A stretch of 64,000 nucleotides of DNA from DATBLE01 sp963808815 (GCA_963808815.1 CAWEGI010000003.1:124001-188000), one strand, 5' to 3'; counted from the stretch's first letter, positions 34,151 through 43,045 are shown. Notes: generated by a model from the letters alone, not told the origin. A program made the numbers and translations.

Positions 34151-34368
34151 TCGGGTAACCCCCTCGTGTTCAGTCCGTTTACCTGGGCGCACCTGTTATC
34201 GGAGCGTCTCCCCACTTTTGAAACATCGATCCCTCAATCGGGGGAGGGCGCCGGCCGGGGCGCGCGAGGATGATCAGGGGGTTGACCCACGTCGCGCGCC
34301 GGCCCGCAGCGAGCCAACGATCGCTGAGTTCATCGCTACCGAGGGAGTCCGTTCGTGGCGACCGCCGC

Positions 34369-34374
34369 TAGAAT
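34369..34374 (+). promoter_or_regulatory. -10 element of the Wzz/BY-kinase gene
   Basis: TAGAAT. Transcription would start near 34381, downstream of the alternative GTG 34355, which makes ATG 34427 the likely start. Confidence 0.45.
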
Positions 34375-34426
34375 TGGGAGAATCCGCCCTACCGCTCGTT
34401 CGGTGGCCGGTCGGAGCAAGGACTCG

Positions 34427-35938
34427 ATGAGAAGCAGCGGAATCGAAGATCTCAAGGCGGTCCTCCGCCGGTCGGCGCTGTTGATCGTGGCGATCGTCCT
34501 GATCGGCGTCGTGGTGATGAACGTCATCCGCCAGGTCGGAGGACCGAGCTACGACGCCTCGGCCAGAGTCCTGCTCAACACCTCCGACCTGTCCTCGGCG
34601 GCGCTGGGCATCAGCCAGCCGTACCAGGATCCGGCCCGCGTCGACCAGGCGGAGCAGAACCTCGTCGACTCACCCGACCTCTACACGTACGCGGCCCGGC
34701 GTGCGGGCGGCGGTCCCATTGTGGCGAGCGAGCTGATGAACAGCGTCTCCGGCACCGTCTCGAACAACGTCGTCAACTTCCAGGGCACGGCCGGGCGCGC
34801 CCCAACCGCCGTCCGCGCCGTAAACGTAGTCGCCACCGCCTACCCGCCGTGGCGAGCTCAGGTGAAGGGACGTGCGATCGACTCGGCGATCGACCAGATC
34901 CGCAGCCGTGAAGCGAGCTTCGGCAAGACCGACGAGCTCGACCGGCAACTTCAGCAGCTCCAGGTGCTGAAGACCCTGAACGCAGGCGAGACCCTGTTCG
35001 TCGACCAGGCCGACGGGGCGACCAAGACGACGCCGCGACCGGTGAAGGACTCGATCCTCGGCGGGGTGATCGGGCTGGTCATCGCGCTCCTCGTCGTCGG
35101 CGCGCGGGAGCTGTTCGACACCAGCGTCCGCAGCGAGAGCGACGTCGAGGACGTCCTGGAGGCACCCGTTCTGGCGACGATCGAGTCGATGCCCCGTCAG
35201 CTCAGGGTTTCGGTGCTCGGCGGGGACGGAGGCCGCTTCAACGACGAGTACGAACTCCTCGCGGCGAACGTCGCGCAGATCTTCGACGGCCACGAGGGCG
35301 CCGTCCAACTGGCCGTGACCAGTGCCCTGAGCGGGGAGGGGAAGACGACCACCGCTGCGAACCTAGCGGCGGCGTTGGCCCGGCGTGGATCCCGCGTCGT
35401 ACTCGCCGACTTCGACCTGCGCAAGCCGGCGGTGTCGGAGTTCATGGGCATTCCCCGTACCGCGGCCGGGGTCAACGACCTCCTGTCCGGCTCCGCCGAC
35501 CTCCGCTCCGTGCTGTGGCGCGTCGAGCCGAACGGAGGGAACGGCTCGCATGCCCACGAGCGGCAGAGTCACGCGCTGGCTGGGGCGCGACCGGGTGGTT
35601 CCGGCGGCGAGGGTTCCCTCACGGTCATGCCCGGAGGGTCCGCCCGCAGCGACCCGTCGAGCCGGTTCGTGCGCCTGCCGGCCCTGCTCGACGAGTTGCC
35701 CGCCGAGATCGAGTTCGTCATCGTCGACACCCCGCCGGCGCTGCTCGTAGCCGGGATGGCGGAGCTGGCTCAGAGCGTCGACGGCGTGATCGTCGTCGTC
35801 CGGCACGGGTATGTCCACCGCCGGCGGCTGCGGGCGTTGGGGCGTCAGGCGAGTTCCTGGCGGGCGCGCATCATCGGCGCGGTACTCAACGACAGCCCAA
35901 GCAAAGAGGGGCGGCTCTACTACTACGGGCAGTCGTAA
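34427..35938 (+). CDS. Wzz-type chain-length determinant fused to a BY-kinase
   Basis: A 503-residue inner-membrane protein controlling polymer length and export. First membrane helix LLIVAIVLIGVVVMNVI (about 18-35), then an extracytoplasmic Wzz region with a helix around DQIRSREASFGKTDELDRQL. The second helix is LGGVIGLVIALLVVGA (about 208-225). The cytosolic tyrosine kinase has Walker A SALSGEGKTTT (about 302), Walker A' VVLADFDLRKP (about 325) and Walker B FVIVDTPPA (about 430). Between A' and B lies a Gly/His/Ser-rich loop of about 30 residues, longer than usual. The tail ends LYYYGQS, a short Tyr cluster suited to autophosphorylation. Followed after 4 bases by the Wzy-like gene. Confidence 0.9.
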   Translation: MRSSGIEDLKAVLRRSALLIVAIVLIGVVVMNVIRQVGGPSYDASARVLLNTSDLSSAALGISQPYQDPARVDQAEQNLVDSPDLYTYAARRAGGGPIVASELMNSVSGTVSNNVVNFQGTAGRAPTAVRAVNVVATAYPPWRAQVKGRAIDSAIDQIRSREASFGKTDELDRQLQQLQVLKTLNAGETLFVDQADGATKTTPRPVKDSILGGVIGLVIALLVVGARELFDTSVRSESDVEDVLEAPVLATIESMPRQLRVSVLGGDGGRFNDEYELLAANVAQIFDGHEGAVQLAVTSALSGEGKTTTAANLAAALARRGSRVVLADFDLRKPAVSEFMGIPRTAAGVNDLLSGSADLRSVLWRVEPNGGNGSHAHERQSHALAGARPGGSGGEGSLTVMPGGSARSDPSSRFVRLPALLDELPAEIEFVIVDTPPALLVAGMAELAQSVDGVIVVVRHGYVHRRRLRALGRQASSWRARIIGAVLNDSPSKEGRLYYYGQS

Positions 35939-35942
35939 CCCG

Positions 35943-37364
35943 GTGCGTGCCGCGCGGCTCGGACTCTGGCGCGGAGATCTGCCCGCCCTCGTCGCCGGCG
36001 GTGGCGCGACCGTCCTGGTGCTCGTGGCGACCCAGCACTCCGGTGCGAAGGTCGGGGCCGGCCTCTCGCTCGGTCTGATCGCCTTCGCGGCTCTCGTCGC
36101 CGCCTGGCTGCTCGCCCCGCACCTCGTGATCGGGTGCTTGATTCCGCTCTTCGCGGTCATCCCGACCGCGAAGCTGTTCGTCTCCGGCTGGCTCGGCCCC
36201 ATCAAGGACGTCGTCACCCTGGCGGCGGGAGTCGCCGTTCTGATCATGGTCGTCCGGCGCCACCGGCGCCCTGACGGTACGCACGTCGACGCCCTACTCT
36301 GCTGGTTGGTGCTCGCCTTCGGCGGGCTCTATCTGGTCAACCTCGGCGGAACGATCGCCGGCGGAGGGCATGGAATCGCCTGGGCGCAGGGCTTTCGGCT
36401 CGTCGGCGAACCGCTGATCCTGCTCCTGGCCGGCCTCATGCTGCCGAATCCGCGGAGATCGCTCCATGTCGCCCTCGTCTCGCTGATCGCCACCGGCGTG
36501 GCTGTCGCCCTGTACGGCATCTACCAGCAATACCTCGGGAGCGCGCGGCTCGTGGCGTTCGGCTACTCGTATCAGGACCAGGTGCGGAAGATCGGCGGCC
36601 ACCTGAGGAGCTTTGGCACGCTCGACGACCCGTTCGCGTACGCCGCGTTCCTGCTGCTGGCGATCTCGGCTGCGCTCTGGTGGATGCAGCGCGGGCCGCT
36701 GAAGACCGTGTGCGTCTCGTTCATGGCGATGGGTCTCCTGCTCTCCTACGTTCGCAGCGCGATCCTCATCGCCGTCGCCCTGGCGGCGATCGGGCTGATC
36801 AAGTCCGGCCGTGCGGTCGTCGGCGTCGTCGTGCTGGTCGCGAGCGTGGCTGCGGCGTTCGCGTTCCTCGTTGCGGTCTCCGGTGCCAACGAGACCCACT
36901 CGGTCCGCGCTGGACCGAATACCTACGTCACGCTGAACGGTCGGACCTCCGTCTGGGCGACGGTCTTCTCGAACCCCGCCGAGGTTCCGTTCGGGCTCGG
37001 GGTCGGGAAGGTCGGCACCGCTGCGCAGCGTGCGCAGTTCGGCGTCGTGAAGAACCCGACGAAGGCGACAGAGGGAGCCAAAGCTGTCGACTCCGGATAC
37101 TTCGCGACCGTGGCCGACGTGGGCCTCGTCGGGTTCGTCGTGCTGCTCGCCCTACTGACCAGGCTCGTGGTGTTGGGGCTCGCCGCGATCCGTCGATTCG
37201 AGCTGACCGGCTGGCTGGTCCTCGGTTGGCTCGCGGTCATGCTCATCGACGCCATCACCCGCGCGTCGTTCACCGGCTTTCCGACGGCATTCCTTGGGAT
37301 GTTGTTCGTCGGGCTCGGCATCGCGGCCTCCTCGCAGCCGCGTCCGGACCTCCGCCCGGGTTGA
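35943..37364 (+). CDS. O-antigen ligase/polymerase-like (Wzy/WaaL) membrane protein
   Basis: A 473-residue integral membrane protein with about 11-12 hydrophobic segments and one large extracytoplasmic loop (about 300-360: SGANETHSVRAGPNTYVTLNGRTS). The loop holds the Wzy_C-type pattern GRTSVWATVFSNPAEVPFGLG, in which the Arg and the glycine-rich end are typical. It would polymerise or ligate undecaprenyl-linked repeat units. GTG 35943 is 4 bases after the kinase stop, so the two are co-transcribed. The open frame extends upstream inside the kinase gene but without membrane character there. Polymerase versus ligase cannot be decided from sequence. Confidence 0.87.
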   Translation: MRAARLGLWRGDLPALVAGGGATVLVLVATQHSGAKVGAGLSLGLIAFAALVAAWLLAPHLVIGCLIPLFAVIPTAKLFVSGWLGPIKDVVTLAAGVAVLIMVVRRHRRPDGTHVDALLCWLVLAFGGLYLVNLGGTIAGGGHGIAWAQGFRLVGEPLILLLAGLMLPNPRRSLHVALVSLIATGVAVALYGIYQQYLGSARLVAFGYSYQDQVRKIGGHLRSFGTLDDPFAYAAFLLLAISAALWWMQRGPLKTVCVSFMAMGLLLSYVRSAILIAVALAAIGLIKSGRAVVGVVVLVASVAAAFAFLVAVSGANETHSVRAGPNTYVTLNGRTSVWATVFSNPAEVPFGLGVGKVGTAAQRAQFGVVKNPTKATEGAKAVDSGYFATVADVGLVGFVVLLALLTRLVVLGLAAIRRFELTGWLVLGWLAVMLIDAITRASFTGFPTAFLGMLFVGLGIAASSQPRPDLRPG

Positions 37365-37392
37365 GCGTGCCTCCGACGGATGTCGAGAGCTC

Positions 37393-38628
37393 GTGCGCGT
37401 CCTGATGGTGAACGCCCACGGCGACGATGCGTCGTCAGGAGGAGCCGAGAAACTCGTCCTCGAGCTCTCGGAACGGCTCAAGGCGAGAGGGAACGAGGTC
37501 GCCCTGCTCCAGGCGTTCCCGGCACGCGAACCCGTCGGTGACCTCGATCGCACGGTATTGCACCGGGGCGACTGGCGTGACAACCGCATCCGGCGCGTGA
37601 GGAATCACTTTGGGGACGTCATCTCACGGCCTGACGAGGCGCTGCAGAAGGCGGTCACCGAGGCCGCGCCGAACCTCGTCCACACGCATAACCTGCCCGG
37701 TCTCAGCACCGCCGTTTGGGAGGTGGCCAGACGGCTCGGCGTCCCTGTCGTCCACAGCCTCCACGACTACTACCTGTTCTGTCCGCGCACGACACTCACT
37801 CGCCGCGACGCCACCCCGTGCAGGCCCAGCCCGCTCCTCTGCGGCTACCGCACTCGTCGTCTCGCCCGCTGGTCGGCTGCAGTCTCGCACGTCGTCGGCG
37901 TGTCGCAGTACGCGATCGATCTCCATGCCGGGCTCTTCCCCACCGCCCAGAAGCACCTGATCCGGCATCCTCTGGCGACCGACCCGGTGGCGAAGTTGCC
38001 AGCGGCGGACCGGCCGCGCACGCTCGGCTACATCGGTTCCCTCGAGCGCATCAAAGGCGTCCATCTGCTCCTTGAGGCGGCCCCGCAACTCGCTGAGGTC
38101 GGTATTCGTCTGCGGCTTGCGGGCAGAGGGCGGCTCGAGACCGAGGTCGCGCGCGTCGCTGCCGAGCAGACGAACGTCGACTGGGTCGGCGCCGTGCTGG
38201 GGGACGACAAGCAACGATTCCTTGCCGAATGCGACCTGGGTGTCGTCCCGTCGGTATGGGCGGAGCCCGGCGGCCCGACCTACACGGTGGTCGAATGGCT
38301 CGCCGCCCGGCGGCCGGTCCTTGTCTCCACCCGGGGTGGTCTCGGAGAAGTGGCCGCGTACGCCGGCGCTACGCCGGTCGAGCCGACCTCCGGCGCGATC
38401 GTCCGCGCGCTCGGTGCCCTCTGCGAGCACCGCCGCTGGAGCGACCTCGTCGCAAGCCTCAAACCGGTGGACTCAGCGGCCGAGGCGGACCATTGGGTTG
38501 ACCGGCACGTCGCGATTTACCGGTCGGTGCTGGACGCTAGTCCGGCGAGGTCTGATGCGGAGCCGGAGCTTCGTAAGCGGGTTCCGCCGTCCCACGGGCC
38601 TTCGAGCGCTGCCCGAGACGAGCCCTGA
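37393..38628 (+). CDS. Glycosyltransferase family 4
   Basis: A 411-residue GT-B enzyme. VRVLMVNAHGDDASSGGAEK starts the acceptor domain, VHTHNLPGLSTAVWEVA and VVHSLHDYYLFCPR are typical of family 4, and HVVGVSQYAIDLH follows. The donor domain has LGYIGSLERIKGVHLLLEAA and CDLGVVPSVWAEPGGPTYTVVEWLAARRP with the conserved acidic residue. GTG 37393 sits 28 bases after the preceding stop and is chosen because it begins the fold. The 3' end overlaps the convergent GT2 gene by 92 bases, an unusually long antisense overlap. Confidence 0.88.
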   Translation: MRVLMVNAHGDDASSGGAEKLVLELSERLKARGNEVALLQAFPAREPVGDLDRTVLHRGDWRDNRIRRVRNHFGDVISRPDEALQKAVTEAAPNLVHTHNLPGLSTAVWEVARRLGVPVVHSLHDYYLFCPRTTLTRRDATPCRPSPLLCGYRTRRLARWSAAVSHVVGVSQYAIDLHAGLFPTAQKHLIRHPLATDPVAKLPAADRPRTLGYIGSLERIKGVHLLLEAAPQLAEVGIRLRLAGRGRLETEVARVAAEQTNVDWVGAVLGDDKQRFLAECDLGVVPSVWAEPGGPTYTVVEWLAARRPVLVSTRGGLGEVAAYAGATPVEPTSGAIVRALGALCEHRRWSDLVASLKPVDSAAEADHWVDRHVAIYRSVLDASPARSDAEPELRKRVPPSHGPSSAARDEP

Positions 38629-39733
38629 ACGTCGTACGGACGAGCGATACCGGAGCGTCCGGTGCCGACCACCCGATCACTCGCCGCGCTGCCGGACGCG
38701 GGAGGAAGCCGACCGCAAGGAACCACACGCTTCGCTTCACACGCGAACGGGCTGAAAAGTACGGCCGGACCGACGCAGCGATTCCCCGTAACGCGAGTGA
38801 CATGCGCCGATCGTCGGGGAAGAGGTGATGCTTCGGATCGGCGGTCAACGACCAGAGGCGCCACCCGAGCAGCGCCGGATCGGGAAGCGTGCGGGCATCC
38901 TGGGGGCACGAGCGCCCCAGCTCGGCGGCGAGCTGCCGTAGCCGGTGATGAGTATTGAGGGTCAAGATGATCATCCGCCTCGGCCAATCCGCCGACGTCC
39001 CGACGGACGCGCTGAAGTTCCTACGGTGGATGCGATGCGAACCGCCGATCTCGTCGAGTGATCGCACTGGGCCTAGGACGGGGATGAGCTCGTTCAGCCA
39101 CTGGTCGAGAGCGTGCGTCTCGCCCTCGGGGAGGTCCGCCGGCAGTACCCGCCGCGCCGCCCACGCCGCATACGCCACGCCGCTCGTCAGCTGGTAGTGC
39201 CAGTTGCGCACCCGAAGGACGTGTTCGCTGAGGTCGCCACTCGGGAGAACGCCGGCGCGCGGCGGCAGGATCCGCCCGGACGGCCTGCCCGTCTCGTCGA
39301 TCGTGCGCAACCGCCACTGCACCATAGCGAGGGTGGGATTTCGTTCGAACGCTCGGGCAACGTGTCCGCAGATGTCCGGGTCGAGAACGTCGTCCGCATC
39401 CAGGAAGACCACGACATCGCCGCGGCTCGCCTGCAGAGCTGCCCAGCCGGCGGTCGCCTGACCCGCGTTCTCCTGGAGCACGGCACGGACCCGACCTTCG
39501 TAGCCGTCGATCACGCTGCGCGAGTTGTCTGTCGATCCGTCGTCGACGACCACGGTCTCGACGTGCGGGTAGGTCTGGGCGAGAGCGCTGTCGATCGCGA
39601 AAGGCAGGAAGCGTCCGTAGTTGCGGTTGGTGATGCAGACGCTGATCAGGGGGTCGCGCCTAGGCAGGCGCGGATCGCCTTCGCTGTCGCTCATGAGCGA
39701 ACCAGGAACTTGCGGGTGCTGGGGGATGGTCAT
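38537..39733 (-). CDS. Glycosyltransferase family 2
   Basis: A 398-residue GT-A enzyme (385 if started at the second Met, 39694). PLISVCITNRNYGRFLPFAI opens the fold, VVVDDGSTDNSRSVIDGYEG and RGDVVVFLDADDVLDPDIC (DADD metal site) follow. QYLTSGVAY-like YQLTSGVAYAAWAARRVLP and ETHALDQWLNELIPVLGPVR form the acceptor region. A C-terminal extension of about 110 residues is Arg-rich. Neither start has a clear ribosome-binding site or -10 hexamer, so the N-terminus is uncertain. The 3' end overlaps the convergent GT4 gene by 92 bases. Specificity unknown. Confidence 0.85.
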   Translation of the reverse strand: MTIPQHPQVPGSLMSDSEGDPRLPRRDPLISVCITNRNYGRFLPFAIDSALAQTYPHVETVVVDDGSTDNSRSVIDGYEGRVRAVLQENAGQATAGWAALQASRGDVVVFLDADDVLDPDICGHVARAFERNPTLAMVQWRLRTIDETGRPSGRILPPRAGVLPSGDLSEHVLRVRNWHYQLTSGVAYAAWAARRVLPADLPEGETHALDQWLNELIPVLGPVRSLDEIGGSHRIHRRNFSASVGTSADWPRRMIILTLNTHHRLRQLAAELGRSCPQDARTLPDPALLGWRLWSLTADPKHHLFPDDRRMSLALRGIAASVRPYFSARSRVKRSVWFLAVGFLPRPAARRVIGWSAPDAPVSLVRTTFRARLGQRSKARGTAEPAYEAPAPHQTSPD

Positions 39734-39757
39734 GGCGGAGGGAATCGAGTCCGACGG

Positions 39758-39771
39758 TATCATCGCCCGGT
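39758..39771 (+). promoter_or_regulatory. Leaderless -10 element of the GT4 at 39772
   Basis: TATCAT at 39758-39763, 8 nt before TTG 39772, with no ribosome-binding sequence. Confidence 0.45.
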
Positions 39772-40866
39772 TTGAGCAGGCGTCGAAAATCCGGCGGGAT
39801 CGTCGTGGCGTCGTTTCCGGCGCCGATCGCACGGAACCCGTACCAGGCCATTCTCTATCGGGCGTTGAGGGACGCCGGGATCGAGGTCCACGCTGCACCT
39901 AGGCTGTCGATCGGCTGGCTACGACGCAACGCCGAGCGTGTTTCGGTGCTCCATTTTCACTGGCCGCAGGAGTACTACCGGTACGACCGCGGAGGCGCCG
40001 GCGCGCGGATGGTCCTGTCCTGGGCCCGGACGGCGATGTTCGGCCTCCGCCTCGCCGCGGCGCGCGCGCTCGGCTATCGCATCGTCTGGACGGTGCACCA
40101 GGTCTACCCGCACGAAACGGAGAGCAGGTCGCAAGATCGCCTGGCGGGGATGATCCTCGCTCGATCGGCTCATGCGCTGATTGCCCATGACTTCCGAACT
40201 GCGCAGGCGGTCACTGACCAGCTGTTGGTCGCACGCGAGAAGATCCGCGTCATTCCGCACGGCTCGTACGAGGGTGTCTATCCCGCCGGCCGCTCTCGCG
40301 AGGCTGTGCGTTCTGGCTTGGGGATTTCCGCCGACGCATTCGTCGTGCTGAGCTTCGGTCAGATCAGGAGGTACAAGGAGTTGACCCTCCTGCTCGATGC
40401 CTTCGAGCAGGCCCACATCGAGGGTGGTGTGCTCCTGATCGTGGGGCTGCCTCTGGATGAGGACGAGACGCAAAGGCTGGAGGCGATCTCCCGCAACGCC
40501 ACGAACGTCGTGACCATTCTCGAGTTCGTCCCCGACAATTGCGTCGCGGAGCTCTTCGCTGCGAGTGACGTGTTCGGCTCCGCGCGTCTGGACGGCGGCA
40601 CGTCGGGAGCGCTCGTCCTCGCCTTGTCGCTCGGGCTACCCGTGGTCGCGGCGAAGTGTCCCGCCTACGACGATCTCACCGACCACGGCGAGGCCGGTTG
40701 GCTCTTCGCGCCTGGAACCAAGGATTCCCTGGCCTCGGCGCTGCGGTCGGCGGCAACCGATTCCGTCGGACGTGAGGCCAAGGCTCGGCGCGCGCTTCAG
40801 CGCGCCGCTTGTCTGCGCCCGTCCGAGATCGCGGCTCGCACGGCGGTGGTGCTTCGCGGTGACTGA
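39772..40866 (+). CDS. Glycosyltransferase family 4 (GT-B)
   Basis: A 364-residue transferase. IVVASFPAPIARNPYQAILY and SVLHFHWPQEYYRYDRG form the acceptor domain start. YRIVWTVHQVYPHETESRSQ follows, then IRVIPHGSYEGVYPAGRSRE. The donor domain has FVVLSFGQIRRYKELTLLLDA and FGSARLDGGTSGALVLALSL with a conserved acidic/glycine loop. The pattern resembles beta-1,4-mannosyl- or glucuronosyltransferase-like GT4 proteins of xanthan/acetan-type pathways, but the donor cannot be named. The unusual TTG start is supported by a -10 hexamer 8 nt upstream. Divergent from the GT2 at 38537. Confidence 0.86.
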   Translation: MSRRRKSGGIVVASFPAPIARNPYQAILYRALRDAGIEVHAAPRLSIGWLRRNAERVSVLHFHWPQEYYRYDRGGAGARMVLSWARTAMFGLRLAAARALGYRIVWTVHQVYPHETESRSQDRLAGMILARSAHALIAHDFRTAQAVTDQLLVAREKIRVIPHGSYEGVYPAGRSREAVRSGLGISADAFVVLSFGQIRRYKELTLLLDAFEQAHIEGGVLLIVGLPLDEDETQRLEAISRNATNVVTILEFVPDNCVAELFAASDVFGSARLDGGTSGALVLALSLGLPVVAAKCPAYDDLTDHGEAGWLFAPGTKDSLASALRSAATDSVGREAKARRALQRAACLRPSEIAARTAVVLRGD

Positions 40867-40923
40867 CTAGGACACCGCCGGCGTCGCAGCCGCCCGTTTC
40901 GTTCGCGACTGATCGGACAGGAG

Positions 40924-40969
40924 TTTACGGTCGCCTAATCGGCAATTACTGTCTTGGTAGTGAACCAAG
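40924..40969 (+). promoter_or_regulatory. Promoter with operator-like inverted repeat upstream of the GT2 at 41012
   Basis: TTTACG (40924-40929), 17-nt spacer, TACTGT (40947-40952). The expected start site near 40959 lies inside the inverted repeat CTTGGT-AGTGA-ACCAAG (40953-40969), positioned as a repressor site. The leader is about 50 nt. Confidence 0.45.
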
Positions 40970-41011
40970 CCGCCAGAGGCGCTTGTCGCGAGACGACGAA
41001 CGCGAGATGGG

Positions 41012-42010
41012 ATGGGTGACCGGCCGCTAGTTTCGGTTTGCGTGCCGACCTTCAACGCGGAGCCGTGGATTCGGACGACGGTCCAGTCGGTGCTCGACCA
41101 GACCCACGAATCCCTGGAGCTCGTGATCTCGGACGGTGGTTCGACCGACGCGACGCACGCGATCCTTGGCGAGATCAAGGATCCACGGATCCGAGTGGAG
41201 TTGTCGTCGCGACGACTTCCGGTGATCGACAACTGGAACCAGTCGGTCGTCCTCGCGACCGGGGAGTTCCTCAAGTTTCTGCATCAGGACGACACCCTGG
41301 TACCCACCTGCATCGAGGAGATGCTCGCGGTCGCGCTGGAGGATCCCCGGGTGGGACTCGTCTTCGGGGGGAGAGAGATCTTGCTCGACGACGCCGCGGA
41401 TGCAGAGGATCTGGCCTGGGTCGAGAGATACGGCAGGCTCTACTCACGGTTTACCGAGCTCGGACGCATCAACGACGGGTACTCACTGTTCCGCCAGATG
41501 ATTGCTGCCGACCTCGAGGAAAACTGGATCGGCGAGCCTTCCTCCGTTCTGGTCACCCGCAGCGCGCTTGCAAGAGCGGGCCTCTTCAACCCCCGGATGC
41601 GGCAGGTGATGGATCTCGACCTCTGGTGCCGCGTTATCCTCGTTTCGCGGGTCGGATTCGTCGACCGCGTGCTGTCGGCGTATCTCCACCACCATGAATC
41701 GATGACCAGCCGGAACGCGCTCCTCGGGCTCGACTGGCTCGATCGGGTCTGGTTGTTCGAGGGTCTGCTGGCAGAAGAGCTGGCCGAGCCCGAGCGGCAG
41801 AAGGTCGAGCAGCTCCGCAGGAGCGCGCTCCGCACGGCGGTTCGGGCCCAGGCCGGGCGACTTGCCCGTCGCCGCTTCTCCGGCGAGCTCGTCGACTACA
41901 TCCTCTATCGAGCGCGAGCCGCAGTCGACGCGGCGCCTCCGCTCTACCCGCGACTCCCGGATCCGCTAACGGGCCGGCGCGACGGGCTCGCCGCCGAGCC
42001 GGTCGCGTAG
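41012..42010 (+). CDS. Glycosyltransferase family 2
   Basis: A 332-residue GT-A enzyme. PLVSVCVPTFNAEPWIRTTV, LELVISDGGSTDATHAILG, EFLKFLHQDDTLVPTCIEEM (HQDD metal site) and WIGEPSSVLVTRSALARAGL are all shared with the convergent gene at 41966. RQVMDLDLWCRVIL is the catalytic-base region, and a charged helical C-terminus follows. ATG 41012 begins the fold; ATG 41007 is in another frame. The two paralogues point at each other and overlap by 45 bases at their 3' ends, where a hairpin spans both stops. This suggests an inverted duplication of one ancestor. Confidence 0.9.
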   Translation: MGDRPLVSVCVPTFNAEPWIRTTVQSVLDQTHESLELVISDGGSTDATHAILGEIKDPRIRVELSSRRLPVIDNWNQSVVLATGEFLKFLHQDDTLVPTCIEEMLAVALEDPRVGLVFGGREILLDDAADAEDLAWVERYGRLYSRFTELGRINDGYSLFRQMIAADLEENWIGEPSSVLVTRSALARAGLFNPRMRQVMDLDLWCRVILVSRVGFVDRVLSAYLHHHESMTSRNALLGLDWLDRVWLFEGLLAEELAEPERQKVEQLRRSALRTAVRAQAGRLARRRFSGELVDYILYRARAAVDAAPPLYPRLPDPLTGRRDGLAAEPVA

Positions 42011-42946
42011 GAGCGCTCGACGCGTCGGCGCGGGAAGCGTTCTGAACCTGAAGTAGTCGGCCAGCTCCGTCGTGAGCTGGCCCTTTGCTAGCCGCCGTGC
42101 CTGCATGCGGACGGCCTGTCGAATCGCCTTCCTGCGCAGGTGGAACACGAAGGTCCGGAAGGGCCCGAGGTCGTTCTCGTAGAGCAGGCTCTCGAACAGC
42201 CAGACGCGGTCGAGCCAGTCACGATTCTGCCCCTGATTCGCTGCGGAGATCGAGGCCTGATGCATGCGGTAGAGACACACCGGCTTGTCGAGAAAGCCGA
42301 TTCGACAGCGCAGCATCACGCGGAGCCAGAGCTCCAGATCGATCGTCTGACGGATGTATCGGTTGAACAGACCGCATTGCTCGAATGCCGCGCGGCTCAC
42401 GAGGACGGCAGAAGGCTCGCCGATCCAGTTGTGCTCCATCCCTGCCAGGAGCATGAGGAGGAAGAGAGCCCTTCCCTCGTTGATCCTCTCGGGTGGTCCG
42501 AGGTGCTCGTGGTCGCGGGTGATCGTCCGCAGCCACTCGTTTCCGTTCTCGTCGTAGATGACGTTCTCGCGCGGAGCGAACACGAGGCCGATGCGGTCGT
42601 CCTCGAGCGCCAGCGCGACCATCTCCTCGAGGCAGGTCGGAGCGAGCGCGTCGTCCGCGTGGAGGAACTTCACGTATCGGCCCTTGGACAGTCGGATCAG
42701 GCGGTTGTGGTTGAGCGTCAGGCCGATGTTTCGCTCCGACGGCTCAAGGCGGATCCTGGAATCTCGGTACGAGTGCAGGATCTCGAGCGTCGAGTCGGCC
42801 GACGCGTTGTCGGAGATCACGAGCTCGAAATCGGTGAAGGACTGCCCGAGAGCAGACTCGATCGTCTCGCGGAGCCAGGCCGACGAGTTGTATGTCGGAA
42901 CGCAGATGGACACCAGGGGAGGCTGGCTAACCGGCAAGCTCGTCAC
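41966..42946 (-). CDS. Glycosyltransferase family 2, paralogue of the 41012 gene
   Basis: A 326-residue GT-A enzyme. PLVSICVPTYNSSAWLRETI, LVISDNASADSTLEILHSYR, YVKFLHADDALAPTCLEEMV (HADD metal site), NWIGEPSAVLVSRAAFEQCG, TIDLELWLRVML and LDRVWLFESLLYENDLGPFR match the 41012 protein block for block. The C-terminus TRRALLRDRLGGEPVAPAR is encoded antisense to that gene's end. GTG 42946 has an AGAGGG ribosome-binding-like stretch. Sugar specificity is unknown; as sister enzymes the two may transfer the same sugar to different acceptors. Confidence 0.9.
   Translation of the reverse strand: MTSLPVSQPPLVSICVPTYNSSAWLRETIESALGQSFTDFELVISDNASADSTLEILHSYRDSRIRLEPSERNIGLTLNHNRLIRLSKGRYVKFLHADDALAPTCLEEMVALALEDDRIGLVFAPRENVIYDENGNEWLRTITRDHEHLGPPERINEGRALFLLMLLAGMEHNWIGEPSAVLVSRAAFEQCGLFNRYIRQTIDLELWLRVMLRCRIGFLDKPVCLYRMHQASISAANQGQNRDWLDRVWLFESLLYENDLGPFRTFVFHLRRKAIRQAVRMQARRLAKGQLTTELADYFRFRTLPAPTRRALLRDRLGGEPVAPAR
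41978..42007. terminator. Hairpin within the overlapping 3' ends of two convergent GT2 genes
   Basis: CGCGACGGGCTCG / CGAGCCGGTCGCG, 12 of 13 pairs, loop CCGC. It lies inside the last codons of both genes, one stop on each side. Confidence 0.55.
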
Positions 42947-43045
42947 GCCCTCTTCGGTTGGATAACGTCACCGTTGGTCGGTCCAGAGTTGCATGTTCGG
43001 TCATGAGCAAGTAAATAGAACAGAAGAGAGAGGAGTAGATCACTG

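Noticed and set aside
31817..34273. Open frame of over 800 codons on the plus strand opposite the Ig-repeat hydrolase
   Set aside because: Arg/Val/Asp-rich shadow; it lacks a start signal and any recognisable motif, while the minus strand shows signal peptide, Ig repeats and catalytic residues.
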